A model generated the notes under the pieces. That model saw only the letters and a list, made by a program, of their open reading frames with translations, did no database searches and was not told the origin of the DNA. A stretch of DNA of 36,354 nucleotides from Myxococcales bacterium. Its GTDB lineage: Bacteria; Myxococcota_A; Polyangia; Nannocystales; Nannocystaceae. The DNA is taken from contig JAAZXR010000027.1 in assembly GCA_014240065.1 (NCBI GenBank), positions 21,895 through 58,248 of the forward strand, in the 5' to 3' direction. Below, piece after piece: positions 1-8,289 of this stretch. A program made the translations under genes and the position numbers. Every line of letters begins with the position of its first letter. The stretch's first letter is position 1.

Positions 1-334
1 TTTTCTTCGCGGCGGTTTTCTTCTTCGCCCGCGCGGGAGGTGTGGCGGTGACGCGCTCCTCGATGACGTCGTCGCCGAAGACGGCCTCTGCGTCTTCGTC
101 GATCGCGTCCGCTCGAAGGCGGGCCTCTCCGTCCAGCAGCGACCGCGCGAGGTCCGAGAGCGTGAGTTCATTCATGGCGTCCCCCCAGCCAAGCTCGGCG
201 GCCGCGTCGACGATCTCTCCGAGGGTCGTCTCCCGTTGCAAGGTGCGTTGCATGGTCTCGAGCACATGACGCCGCTGCGCGTCGGTGAGATGATCGCGGT
301 ACGCGGTTTCGAACTTCTTAGGAGCCTTGGCCAC
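1..334 (-). CDS. Hypothetical protein with Lys/Ala-rich tail (partial)
   Basis: The 3' end is cut off by the window edge; 111 codons are visible. Translation from the GTG at 334 gives an acidic, probably helical protein beginning VAKAPKKFETAYRDHL, with the segment LTDAQRRHVLETMQRTL, then an Asp/Glu-rich stretch, and finally a basic tail (ARAKKKTAAKK) that runs off the edge. I do not recognise the family. In-frame GTG codons at 340 and 343 are alternative starts; an in-frame stop lies at 344-346. The Lys/Ala tail resembles nucleic-acid-binding tails and the Lys-rich N-terminus of the TopA encoded nearby, but that is only a compositional similarity. Coding is supported by clean amino-acid composition, not by homology. 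Confidence 0.6.
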   Translation of the reverse strand, partial: MAKAPKKFETAYRDHLTDAQRRHVLETMQRTLQRETTLGEIVDAAAELGWGDAMNELTLSDLARSLLDGEARLRADAIDEDAEAVFGDDVIEERVTATPPARAKKKTAAKK

Positions 335-456
335 GCCCACCACCTAGCGCACTTGCTGCCGCAGGTCTAGCGCGGACCCGCGGGCCGTTGTTTTACCGCG
401 GCGCCGCGGTCGGCGGGCTCGATCGCGCTGGCGACAGGGTCCAAGGAAACCGCGAT

Positions 457-2745
457 TCACGGGCTCGGCGTCACTGGCGGCGCGGACGCTGGGGGGGCGG
501 TGTCGTCGACTGCGCCGGCCTCAAAAGAGGCCTCTGCGGTCGGGCCCTCGGGGTCTGCGGTCGGGTTGTCGGGGTCTGCGGTCGGGCTCTCGGGGTCCGT
601 GGTCGGGTTGTCGGGGTCCGCCGCTGGCGGCGCGGGCTCGCCAGGCTTCGAGAGCAGCCCTTCGTAGGGCTCCTTGGTGCCGCCTCGGATCCGGCCCTTG
701 GTCACGCTCACCGGGATGGGCTCAAGCAGCTCGTAGCGATAGCCGCGTGTGTCGATCTTCATCCTGTATTCGGTCTTCTCCACCTCGAACGCCCGGGCGT
801 ACGCGATCTCTGTCTGACCGTGCCGGACGAAGTCGTTGCGACGGAGCAGGAATGAGAACAGCCGCACCGCGTTCCCGTTGTGGAGTCGATGGCACCCGTG
901 GGAGTAGCGGCTGCGAATGGACATGTAGTCCACGCTCCCGTGGGTGCGGATTTTGTGGTCCAGCTCGCGGAGGACTTCGCCGGATCGCGATTTCACTTGG
1001 CGGATATGGTAGGCCGCCACGAGCCCGTAGGCCGATTGAAATCCCGGCCCGGTCTCGTCGTAGTTGACGACCCACTCACGCTTTCGTCCGGATTTCTTCT
1101 TTTTGATCAGGGACCGCGTCGGCGTGTAGGTGGGCGGTATCCACACCGGAGCCGCCATGATGTCACGCCAGATGCGAGGGCCTACGTCAGAGTTTTTGTA
1201 GGCGAGCCACTCGTGACCATCGTGCTGCTCGCTGCGCCACGAGCCGATGGTGGTGGGCCAGTAGACCAGCGGAATTTTTTGATCCAGGTGATGCACGTAC
1301 AGCGTCAGATGCGGCTTGCGGCGCCGCGGTTGGCGCACGCGCTGCCCCTCGCTGTCGTAGGGAGGATCGTAGTACACGTCGCCGCGATCGATGACCACGG
1401 AGAACGCCATATTCGGCCCGTAGTATTCGGGGAGGGGAGGGAGCTTCACTGCGATGAGCAGGTTGTCGAAGCCGTCGTCGCGGAGCTTCGAGAGCGCCTG
1501 CATGCCTTCGTAGGCGCTGGCGGCGTCGTTCCATCCGAGGGCCTCCAAGGTCGCGTCGACGTGCTCGCGGATGAGGTCGCGCGGGTTGTGCTCCACGCCC
1601 TCGCTGTCGGTCCAGTTCTTGTTGCGTCGGAGGATGTCGGCGGTGCCGTCTTCGATGACGCCGGACGCGGCCACGACCCGCTCGGCGAGCATCCGCCGCA
1701 GTCGCGCGAAGGTCGCCTGTTCGGGGGTGAGCTTCAAAACCTCGACGTCATCGCGCTTGATATGCCCCCATCCAAAGATCGCGTGCTTGCGCTGAAAGTC
1801 CGCCAAGGCGAGGTGGGTGGACCACCCAAATTGCCCTGGAACGTAGGTCGCGGAGCCCCCGAGGGCTCGGTAAAATCCAGCACACTCCAGCCGCACCTGG
1901 GCGTTGCGGATGATGTCGACGGGGGCTTGCGCGCGCCTCCACTTCCGCAGCAGGCTCGCGGTTCGTTTGTTTTCAGCGGCGGCCTCGTAGTCGCCCGCTT
2001 CGATCTTCGCGGCGTTCATCTTCCGCTCGAGCGTCTTGCGGAACCAGTCGGCGCGCTTTTTAAGGGAGGTGATGTCCTTTCGCTCGAACGGAATATAGTT
2101 CGAGAAGGCCTCGAAGGCCTCGGGGTCAAAGGCCTTGGCCTCCAAGCACGGAGAGATCGTCTCTCCCACCGCTTCGAATTCGGCGAGCAAGACTTTCGGG
2201 GTCGAGGGGATGCCGAAGAGCTCGAGGTGATTGGCGCCGTCGCGCCCGAGAGGGGCGCCGGCTTGGTCGATTTCGTTGTTCGCGAGGGCGACGAAGGTCG
2301 ACGCGTAGTCGTTCTCTTTGTACTCGCCGTCATCGGTGCTCGCGCCCCAAAAGATAAACGGGCGCCAGTGATTGGACAGATCGATGATCGTGTAGCCGAG
2401 CGCTTCGGCGCGCGCGATGTCGGTGGATTCGGGCGCCTTTGAAGGAGCCACGATCCAGGCCTGACCGGCCGGGTGCGTGCGCAAGCTCGCTTTGTGAGGG
2501 GGCGGGATGAACAGCTCGGGCTCCGGCGCGGCGGCGGGCGGCGGCGGCTTCGACTCCACGTTATTCGCGCGTGGGACTCTATCCGGGAGATCTGCGGCGT
2601 CTGGGACGGCGGTCGTCGTCCGCGCCTCGTCTTGGCATGCGGGGCCTAGGAGCGCGCAAAGGACCAGGGGCAACCAGCGCCACCTCACCAGCGCTCGCGG
2701 GGTCGAAGGGTCCCGGGCGCCCGCCCTGTTGGGAATTGAGCCCAT
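457..2745 (-). CDS. L,D-transpeptidase (YkuD family) lipoprotein
   Basis: Predicted periplasmic peptidoglycan cross-linking enzyme or lipoprotein-anchoring transpeptidase, 762 aa from the ATG at 2745. The N-terminus has an Arg-rich n-region, the hydrophobic stretch WLPLVLCALLGPA and a possible lipid-anchored Cys37 (imperfect lipobox). A peptidoglycan-binding-like region lies near residues 278-340 (AQVRLECAGFY...LALADFQRKH). The C-terminal half carries the YkuD signature: HGS followed by SHGCHRLHN with nucleophile Cys at about residue 618. It ends in four acidic Pro-rich heptads. An in-frame ATG at 2802 would add 19 residues in front of the signal; I prefer 2745 because it starts the signal peptide and lies 6 nt after a -10-like hexamer. 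At over 750 aa it is much longer than a minimal YkuD protein; residues 90-270 are unassigned. It is divergent from the next gene. Confidence 0.88.
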   Translation of the reverse strand: MGSIPNRAGARDPSTPRALVRWRWLPLVLCALLGPACQDEARTTTAVPDAADLPDRVPRANNVESKPPPPAAAPEPELFIPPPHKASLRTHPAGQAWIVAPSKAPESTDIARAEALGYTIIDLSNHWRPFIFWGASTDDGEYKENDYASTFVALANNEIDQAGAPLGRDGANHLELFGIPSTPKVLLAEFEAVGETISPCLEAKAFDPEAFEAFSNYIPFERKDITSLKKRADWFRKTLERKMNAAKIEAGDYEAAAENKRTASLLRKWRRAQAPVDIIRNAQVRLECAGFYRALGGSATYVPGQFGWSTHLALADFQRKHAIFGWGHIKRDDVEVLKLTPEQATFARLRRMLAERVVAASGVIEDGTADILRRNKNWTDSEGVEHNPRDLIREHVDATLEALGWNDAASAYEGMQALSKLRDDGFDNLLIAVKLPPLPEYYGPNMAFSVVIDRGDVYYDPPYDSEGQRVRQPRRRKPHLTLYVHHLDQKIPLVYWPTTIGSWRSEQHDGHEWLAYKNSDVGPRIWRDIMAAPVWIPPTYTPTRSLIKKKKSGRKREWVVNYDETGPGFQSAYGLVAAYHIRQVKSRSGEVLRELDHKIRTHGSVDYMSIRSRYSHGCHRLHNGNAVRLFSFLLRRNDFVRHGQTEIAYARAFEVEKTEYRMKIDTRGYRYELLEPIPVSVTKGRIRGGTKEPYEGLLSKPGEPAPPAADPDNPTTDPESPTADPDNPTADPEGPTAEASFEAGAVDDTAPPASAPPVTPSP
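537..620 (-). repeat. Four tandem 21-bp repeats in the L,D-transpeptidase C-terminus
   Basis: Units at 537-557, 558-578, 579-599 and 600-620 differ at a few positions. On the minus strand they encode the heptads DPDNPTT, DPESPTA, DPDNPTA and DPEGPTA, an acidic Pro-rich tail beyond the catalytic domain. Because the unit is a multiple of 3, slippage would change tail length without shifting the frame. Confidence 0.85.
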
Positions 2746-2751
2746 ATGTCG

Positions 2752-2779
2752 AACATAGCCTCCTCGATCGAAGAGTCCA
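2752..2779 (-). promoter_or_regulatory. Putative promoter of the L,D-transpeptidase gene
   Basis: Minus-strand -35-like TGGACT (2774-2779), 16-bp spacer, -10-like TATGTT (2752-2757). The -10 ends 6 nt before the ATG at 2745, so transcription would start at the start codon itself. Confidence 0.4.
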
Positions 2780-2865
2780 CAAATCCCACAAAAAGTGGCC
2801 ATCAGAGAACTTTACAGGCCCCTCTAGCTATGCGAGTTTCGCCGTGCACCCCTCCTTCGAGACCC

Positions 2866-3732
2866 ATGAATATCCGACAGCTTATCACCGTCATTTCCGC
2901 CGCTTTTGTTTCTTCTGCGGCCTTCTCCGCCGCGTGCATAAGTGTGGACTATCCCCCGATCGCGTTCCGGTGCAACCCCTCGCTAGGCGGAGACGCGTGT
3001 CCCGATGGCTTCAAGTGCTGCTCGGACGACCCCGCGGCCTTTGATACCGCGCTGAACACGACCGTGGGCGTGTTGCCGCAGTACGGCAACCTCCCGTCGG
3101 ACCGCACAGCCCAGCCGATGTTTTCTGAGGTTAACAATGTCATCTCTCGCACGGGGATGTGCGTGTCCGAAGACAGCGTAATCAGTCTGCTGGCGGCGGA
3201 TGGGGATGGGCTTTTTCAGCCTCCCACAGTGGGTTGTCCCCGGCCGTGTAATCCCACGTGGAGCGAATCGGACGTTCTGAGCGTGTGTGGGGTCAACAAC
3301 GTGGGACAGACGAATCTGTGCTGTCAAACGGTCGAGCTGGACGTCACCGATTGCGTCTTCGACGGCGATCTGGATTGTTTTCGGCCAGTGAGTGGCCTCG
3401 ATCTGAACGTGGGCCCGAACACGCCGCCTGCGATGCTCAATCGTGTCGATTCGTCGGGGGCCATCATCGTAGATTCGAGCGTCAGCTGGTTCCCAGGCGA
3501 CCACGCCACGATGCAAGGACCGGGCGGAGACGCGTGCACGATCTTCGCGGGCACGAACGACCAGGACGCGGTGTATTGGTACGAGTGTGCTCGCGCGCTC
3601 TCGGTTGCCAACCAGCGAGGCTATTGTCTGACGCGAAACGACGACGGTGGCGTCGCGACCTGCCCGCTCGACAGCGCCAGCTACGTGGATGCCTGTGAGC
3701 AGCTGAACTTGGACAACAACAAGAGCTGCTGA
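2866..3732 (+). CDS. Cys-rich secreted lipoprotein, unknown function
   Basis: 288 aa from the ATG at 2866, which begins a clear lipoprotein signal peptide (MNIRQLITVISAAFVSSAAFSAAC, lipid-anchored Cys24). Earlier in-frame starts (2746, 2830) would bury the signal. The mature protein is rich in cysteines, often paired (RCNP...ACPDGFKCCSDDP, VGCPRPCNP, NLCCQT, DACEQLN...KSC), which suggests a disulfide-stabilised extracytoplasmic domain. Similar Cys-rich lipoproteins of unknown function are common in Myxococcota. I recognise no catalytic motif. There is no obvious Shine-Dalgarno before 2866, and the gene diverges from the L,D-transpeptidase gene with 120 bp between starts. Confidence 0.78.
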   Translation: MNIRQLITVISAAFVSSAAFSAACISVDYPPIAFRCNPSLGGDACPDGFKCCSDDPAAFDTALNTTVGVLPQYGNLPSDRTAQPMFSEVNNVISRTGMCVSEDSVISLLAADGDGLFQPPTVGCPRPCNPTWSESDVLSVCGVNNVGQTNLCCQTVELDVTDCVFDGDLDCFRPVSGLDLNVGPNTPPAMLNRVDSSGAIIVDSSVSWFPGDHATMQGPGGDACTIFAGTNDQDAVYWYECARALSVANQRGYCLTRNDDGGVATCPLDSASYVDACEQLNLDNNKSC

Positions 3733-3894
3733 CCCGAGGGCGGATCTTCCGCGGGCTCTCCCTTGGCGATGGGCGAAATACGAGTCACTCGCTCCGAAGG
3801 CGCGCCTTTGCGCGAAAGTCCTCATGCGACCGAGAATGTCGGTCTATCTGAGATTTCGAACACTCGCCGAGGGGTCACGCGTGTCGCTCGCAGT

Positions 3895-3924
3895 TTGGTA
3901 ATACCGGGGAACGTGCCCTAGATT
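3895..3924 (+). promoter_or_regulatory. Putative topA promoter
   Basis: -35-like TTGGTA (3895-3900), 18-bp spacer, -10-like TAGATT (3919-3924). This predicts a leader of about 50 nt that includes GGGAG at 3970-3974, a ribosome-binding site 7 nt before the GTG at 3982. It is one of the few clearly leadered genes here. Confidence 0.4.
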
Positions 3925-3981
3925 GAGTCGGCCGCCACCAATCGCGCATATCGCGCATTCTGAATCGGCGGGAGAACGAAC

Positions 3982-6759
3982 GTGACCTTGACCCAGTCCA
4001 ACAAATCGAAGGCCAGCGCTTTGGCCCCGGGTGCCGCCAAGAAGAAGGCGACCAAGAAGAAGGCGACCAAGAAGAAGGCGACCAAGAAGAAGGCGACCAA
4101 GAAGAAGGCGACCAAGAAGAAGGCCGCCGCGGGGGCGGAGATATCATCGGCCGCCGGAAAGCACCTCGTAATTGTCGAGAGTCCCGCCAAGGCCCGGACG
4201 ATCAATCGTTATCTCGGAGATGAATTCGTCGTCTGCGCCTCCAAGGGGCACATCCGCGATTTGCCGAAGGGTGCCAGCGCGTCGAAGGACAAGAAGAAGA
4301 AAAAGTCCCCGATTCCGGGTGTGGATATCGACGGAGGCTTTGAGGTCGAATATGTCGTCTTGGCAGACAAGAAGAAGCACGTCGCGGAGATCCGCAAGGC
4401 GGCCAAGGGGGCGAATGAAATTTGGTTCGCGACGGACTTGGACCGCGAGGGGGAGGCGATCGCCTGGCACCTCGCGGAGGAGCTTGGCGTCGATCCCTCG
4501 CGCGCGCGTCGGGTGGTGTTTAACGCCATCACGCAGGCGGAGATCAAGCGCGCGTTCGATAAACCACGGGGCATCGATCTCCAGAAGGTGAACGCCCAGC
4601 AGGCGCGGCGCGTGTTGGATCGCATCGTGGGCTACAAGGCGTCTCCGCTGCTGTGGAAGAAAGTCGCCGCCGGGCTGTCCGCGGGGCGCGTGCAATCTGT
4701 GGCGGTGCGACTCGTGGTCGACCGGGAGCGATCCATTGAGGCCTTCATCCCGGATGAGAGCTGGCGAATCACGGTCCGGCTGACGACGGAGGTCGCGCGC
4801 GCGGCCGAGCGTGCAGGCGCCTGGGGTTCGTTCATGACGAGCCCCGACGGGGTCAAGGGGCCCACCGTGAAGGCGCAGCACGCGTGGATGTCGGAGCACG
4901 GCGTCGTCCGCTGTGAGCTGGTCGAGCTGGGCGGTGAGAAGTTCCAGCTTGGCTGTAAGGCGGATGCCCCGGAGGACCTGGGCGAAGCGGCGAGCGCGGC
5001 GGCGAAGGCGGCGGGACTGCGAGAGGTGGTTGTGGACGTGCAGGTCAACGAGGACGGCAAGGGGCCCGCGAAGCATGTTCGGACGCTTCGAGGTGGCCTC
5101 GACGCCAAGGCGCGGTACGAGGTTGAGAGCATCGAGCAGAAAGAGACGAGCTCGCGGCCGCCGGCGCCGTTCATCACCTCCTCGCTGCAGATCGCCGCGT
5201 CCAATCGTCTGGGATTTGGTGCCGAGCGCACCATGCGACTCGCGCAGGAGCTCTACGAGGGGGTGGAGGTCTCCGGAGAGGGCCGGGTCGCGCTCATCAC
5301 CTACATGCGGACCGATTCTACGCATCTGTCCGCAGACGCCGTGTCGAAGGTGCGGGACTACATCGGGAACGAGCTCGGCGCGGCTTATCTGCCGGCGAAG
5401 GCGAAGACCTACTCCTCGTCGAATAAGGACGCACAGGAGGCGCACGAGGCGATTCGACCCACGGATCCGGCGCGGAGTCCGGCCTCGCTGCGAGGCCGCG
5501 TTCGGGGGGCGCGCGCGGAGGACTTAATGAAGGTCTACGACCTCATCTGGAGCCGCTTCGTTGGCTGTCAGATGAGCCCCGCCCGCTGGAACGGCACGGC
5601 GATTCGATTCGCGCGGACGGACGATGACTCGGGGGCTGTGCTGCGCGCCACGGGGCGCACGCTCGCGTTCGATGGGTTCTACCGGGTCACGGGCGTCCCC
5701 ACCGCGAGTGACGAGCAGACGCTGCCGGAGCTCTCCCGGGGCATGTCGGCCGCGCCCATCTCCGTCGAGCCAGAGCAGCGCTTCACCTCGCCGCCGCCTC
5801 GGTTCAACGAGGCGTCCCTGGTCAAAGCGCTGGAGTCCGAAGGCATCGGGCGGCCGTCCACATACGCGAGCATCATCGCGACGATCCAGAAGCGAAACTA
5901 CGTCGAGCAGCTCGAGCGTCGATTCCACCCGACCGACCTCGGCGGCGTCGTCACAGACAAGCTCATCGAGGCGTTCCCGAGCCTCCTGGACGTGGGCTAC
6001 ACCCGCGACATGGAGTCGGAGCTCGATCATGTCGAGGAGGGGACCACGGACTGGAGAGAGATGCTCGCGCAGTTCTACGGCCCGTTCTCGAAGCAGGTAG
6101 AGGCGGCGATGGAGAGCATGTCGCACGCGAAGGCGGAGCTCGAAGAGGCCGTGTACGCGTGCCCCGAGTGCGGCTCCAAGACCGCGTATCGGTTCGGAAA
6201 AAACGGCCGTTTTTTGTCGTGCACGGGCTACCCCGACTGCAAGTACGCGGCCCCCATCGATCGGAAAGGCAGGCCGCTGCTTCCAGAGCGCGTGGACATC
6301 GTCTGTCCCATCGACGGCTCCGAGATGGTGCTCCGGACCGGCCGATTCGGTCCGTTCATGGCCTCGGTCAATTATCCCGAGGTCTCCTTCGCGATCAACG
6401 TGGACAAGAAGGGCTTCGTCAAGCTGCCGACCTCACCGGCCTTCGACTCAGATGAGGAGTGTCCGAAGTGCGAAGCGCACCTCAAGCTGCGGCGGGGAGA
6501 GCGCGGCCCGTATTTTTATTGCTCTCAATTTCCCAAATGCCGCGCGAAGAAATCGTGGGCGGGGCTCGACGACGCGCGGAAAGCCGAGCTCGACGCGGCC
6601 CTCGCTGCCCACGAGCGTGAGCACCCGGCGGAGGTGCTGCGTCGCGGCGACGGGAGCTTGATCGAAAAGGGCACTCCAGTGCGCGACCTCGTCATCGACG
6701 GAGGGTTGGCGACGCTTGAGCAGCACCCAGAGGCGAAGCGACCCGACGAGGTCGCGTAG
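3982..6759 (+). CDS. topA: DNA topoisomerase I
   Basis: Type IA topoisomerase that relaxes negatively supercoiled DNA, 925 aa. The Toprim domain begins near residue 60: Glu66 in HLVIVESPAKA, and Asp152/Asp154/Glu156 in TDLDREGEA. Other landmarks are SAGRVQSVAVRLVVDRE (about 233-249), the active-site Tyr441 in ITYMRTDST with Arg443, and GRPSTYASI. The C-terminus carries zinc-ribbon modules: CPEC...CTGYPDC from about residue 727, a degenerate CPIDGSEM module, then CPKC...CSQFPKC. Two features are unusual. There is a Lys-rich N-terminal extension of about 58 residues with KKKAT repeats, and an extended segment (about 276-370) before the strand-passage region resumes. GTG start is preceded by GGGAG at 7 nt. 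Confidence 0.97.
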   Translation: MTLTQSNKSKASALAPGAAKKKATKKKATKKKATKKKATKKKATKKKAAAGAEISSAAGKHLVIVESPAKARTINRYLGDEFVVCASKGHIRDLPKGASASKDKKKKKSPIPGVDIDGGFEVEYVVLADKKKHVAEIRKAAKGANEIWFATDLDREGEAIAWHLAEELGVDPSRARRVVFNAITQAEIKRAFDKPRGIDLQKVNAQQARRVLDRIVGYKASPLLWKKVAAGLSAGRVQSVAVRLVVDRERSIEAFIPDESWRITVRLTTEVARAAERAGAWGSFMTSPDGVKGPTVKAQHAWMSEHGVVRCELVELGGEKFQLGCKADAPEDLGEAASAAAKAAGLREVVVDVQVNEDGKGPAKHVRTLRGGLDAKARYEVESIEQKETSSRPPAPFITSSLQIAASNRLGFGAERTMRLAQELYEGVEVSGEGRVALITYMRTDSTHLSADAVSKVRDYIGNELGAAYLPAKAKTYSSSNKDAQEAHEAIRPTDPARSPASLRGRVRGARAEDLMKVYDLIWSRFVGCQMSPARWNGTAIRFARTDDDSGAVLRATGRTLAFDGFYRVTGVPTASDEQTLPELSRGMSAAPISVEPEQRFTSPPPRFNEASLVKALESEGIGRPSTYASIIATIQKRNYVEQLERRFHPTDLGGVVTDKLIEAFPSLLDVGYTRDMESELDHVEEGTTDWREMLAQFYGPFSKQVEAAMESMSHAKAELEEAVYACPECGSKTAYRFGKNGRFLSCTGYPDCKYAAPIDRKGRPLLPERVDIVCPIDGSEMVLRTGRFGPFMASVNYPEVSFAINVDKKGFVKLPTSPAFDSDEECPKCEAHLKLRRGERGPYFYCSQFPKCRAKKSWAGLDDARKAELDAALAAHEREHPAEVLRRGDGSLIEKGTPVRDLVIDGGLATLEQHPEAKRPDEVA
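4039..4128 (+). repeat. 15-bp tandem repeats encoding KKKAT in TopA
   Basis: Five perfect KKKAT units plus one KKKAA unit (residues 20-49), encoded by a nearly invariant 15-nt unit (AAG AAG AAG GCG ACC). The codon-level identity points to recent expansion by slippage and not to selection on each residue. The result is a very basic, probably disordered tail before the Toprim domain. Confidence 0.95.
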
Positions 6760-6849
6760 CCGCGGGGGAGGTCAAAGGGGCGTGCCGGGGCGTGTCAGGG
6801 CGTAGGCGCGCGCGTTCGGAAGGTGTTAGCATCCGGGGAACGGAGCCGC

Positions 6850-7773
6850 ATGCGGGTCGTCTTTATCGCAGAAGAAGATGTAGGGGCGAATTTCGCGATG
6901 CTCGGCGCGGAGCTGCGACGGAGCGGCGTCGCGCAGGCGCGCGTCATGGTCGTCAACGAGTCCGAGGGCCGCGTCGCCGCGCCCGATATTCCGCACCAAC
7001 TCGACGGGGGCGCGGAGGCGACGCGCCTGTTCGAAGGCGCCGACAGCGTTCACTTCGTGGGGATCGATCCGCGCAGCACCTCCCTCGGCGCCCGGACGAT
7101 CGAGTCGATGCTCTCGGATTGTCGCCGGGTCGTTCATCTCGACAGCTGCACCGACGGTCAAGCGAGGAGCCTCCGCGACTACGCGGACGACACCGGGGCC
7201 GCTGTGTTCTCCGCGCGACCGAGCCGCTGTCAGAAATTCTCCGCGACGTTGCTGCCCCCGTTCGTGCCGACGTGGCGCGGGCTGTTCTCACCGATCTCTC
7301 CCGGGAGCCGCGGGCGCGCAGATCTGAGCCGAAAGGGGGTCGTACACGCCTCCTCGATGGCGCCGTTTCGGCGGCGTCGAAAGCTCGAAGACCTCATCGA
7401 TCGGGCGGAGATGAGCGTGGCAGCGAACGGGCGCGTGGACACCCTCGTCGGCGTGCGACAAGAGGTCGTGTTGCGCCGCCGTCGCCACTCCAACCTCGCC
7501 TTGGGAACGTGGGAGGACGGCATCGGCCGCTCGGGCATCGAGACCCTGGCGCAGGGGGTGCCGCTGGTCGCGGCGGTGTCGGCGTCGACGCTTGAAGGCT
7601 ACGCACGACTCGCGGGCGGGCCTGTCCCCTTGATCTCCCCCGAAGATTTGGAGCAGGTGGTAGCGCAGATCGACCCCCGCGGCGAGTGCGTGTCTCAGGG
7701 CGCCGCGTGGGCCCGTAAGTTGCTGGAGCCGGCGCGGTATTTTGACATGCTCCGCGCCGCTTGGTCCGCGTGA
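6850..7773 (+). CDS. Glycosyltransferase-like protein
   Basis: 307 aa from the ATG at 6850, preceded by GGAG at 4 nt; an in-frame GTG at 6823 is less likely. The sequence opens like a GT-B fold protein (MRVVFIAEEDVGANFAMLGAELRRSG) and near the C-terminus has a glycosyltransferase-like segment (GTWEDGIGRSGIETLAQGVPLVAAVSASTLEGYARLAGGPVPLISPEDLEQVVAQ), matching the donor-binding region of GT4-type enzymes, where a Glu followed by A.G.P precedes a loop. It lacks the long canonical N-terminal domain, and sugar substrates cannot be inferred. It lies 90 bp after topA and converges with the phosphatase gene (9 bp apart). Moderate confidence in the fold, low in function. Confidence 0.6.
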   Translation: MRVVFIAEEDVGANFAMLGAELRRSGVAQARVMVVNESEGRVAAPDIPHQLDGGAEATRLFEGADSVHFVGIDPRSTSLGARTIESMLSDCRRVVHLDSCTDGQARSLRDYADDTGAAVFSARPSRCQKFSATLLPPFVPTWRGLFSPISPGSRGRADLSRKGVVHASSMAPFRRRRKLEDLIDRAEMSVAANGRVDTLVGVRQEVVLRRRRHSNLALGTWEDGIGRSGIETLAQGVPLVAAVSASTLEGYARLAGGPVPLISPEDLEQVVAQIDPRGECVSQGAAWARKLLEPARYFDMLRAAWSA

Positions 7774-7782
7774 GTGAGGGGA

Positions 7783-8289
7783 TCAGCGAAGCTCGTCGAG
7801 GAGCGCGCGACAGCATCGCTCAACGACAGCAAAGCACGCCTCAAATTGCTCGGGGCCGTCGCGCACGGGGTCGAACAGATCCGCTGATGACTCGGGCGGA
7901 TCCTCCGGGACCTCCCGTAGCAGTCGGACCCGCGCCTGAGCACCAGGCGTCTCACCGAAGGCGGAGGGCCCCATCAATTGCTGTAGGCGGCGGCGGTTGT
8001 CGCTGTCTGCGAGGATGATGTGATCGGCGTCAAACAGGTCGCGCCGCAGCAGCTGCCGGGCGACCCCGGTCGCCTCGATCCCATGCGCAGCGCAGGTCTC
8101 GACCGTGAAGGGGTGGGGGGCGTAGCCTTCAAGAGCCATGACCCCGGCGCTGTCGATGCGGAACCGATCGGCCACGCCTGCGGCCGTGACGAGGCCGCGA
8201 AACACCGCCTCGGCCATCGGGGAGCGGCAGATATTGGCGTGGCATACGAACACGACGCTCACCGAGTCTTGGGTGGCGGCCGCGGTCAT
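7783..8289 (-). CDS. Low-molecular-weight protein tyrosine phosphatase
   Basis: 168 aa, cytoplasmic. The N-terminal P-loop VVFVCHANICRSPMAEAVF supplies the CX5R motif (nucleophile Cys16, Arg22), with Ala where most family members have Gly (CxGNICRS). A DP pair in DLFDPVRDG probably provides the general acid. Length fits the LMW-PTP/arsenate-reductase-like family. In bacteria these enzymes often counteract BY-kinases in polysaccharide synthesis, but no such genes are in the window. The start at 8289 overlaps the stop of the upstream lipoprotein gene by 4 bp (ATGA), so translation is probably coupled. Confidence 0.9.
   Translation of the reverse strand: MTAAATQDSVSVVFVCHANICRSPMAEAVFRGLVTAAGVADRFRIDSAGVMALEGYAPHPFTVETCAAHGIEATGVARQLLRRDLFDADHIILADSDNRRRLQQLMGPSAFGETPGAQARVRLLREVPEDPPESSADLFDPVRDGPEQFEACFAVVERCCRALLDELR

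Noticed and set aside
396-409. Palindrome CCGCGGCGCCGCGG downstream of the L,D-transpeptidase gene
   Set aside because: No U-tract follows on either strand, and short all-GC palindromes are expected by chance at this composition.
880-2442. 520-codon open frame on the plus strand opposite the L,D-transpeptidase gene
   Set aside because: GC-rich antisense shadow: Val/Gly/Arg-biased composition, no motif, and the opposite strand has a clear YkuD protein.
2983-3825. 280-codon minus-strand frame opposite the Cys-rich lipoprotein gene
   Set aside because: Arg/His/Val-rich shadow with no signal peptide or motif; the plus strand has an excellent lipoprotein signal.
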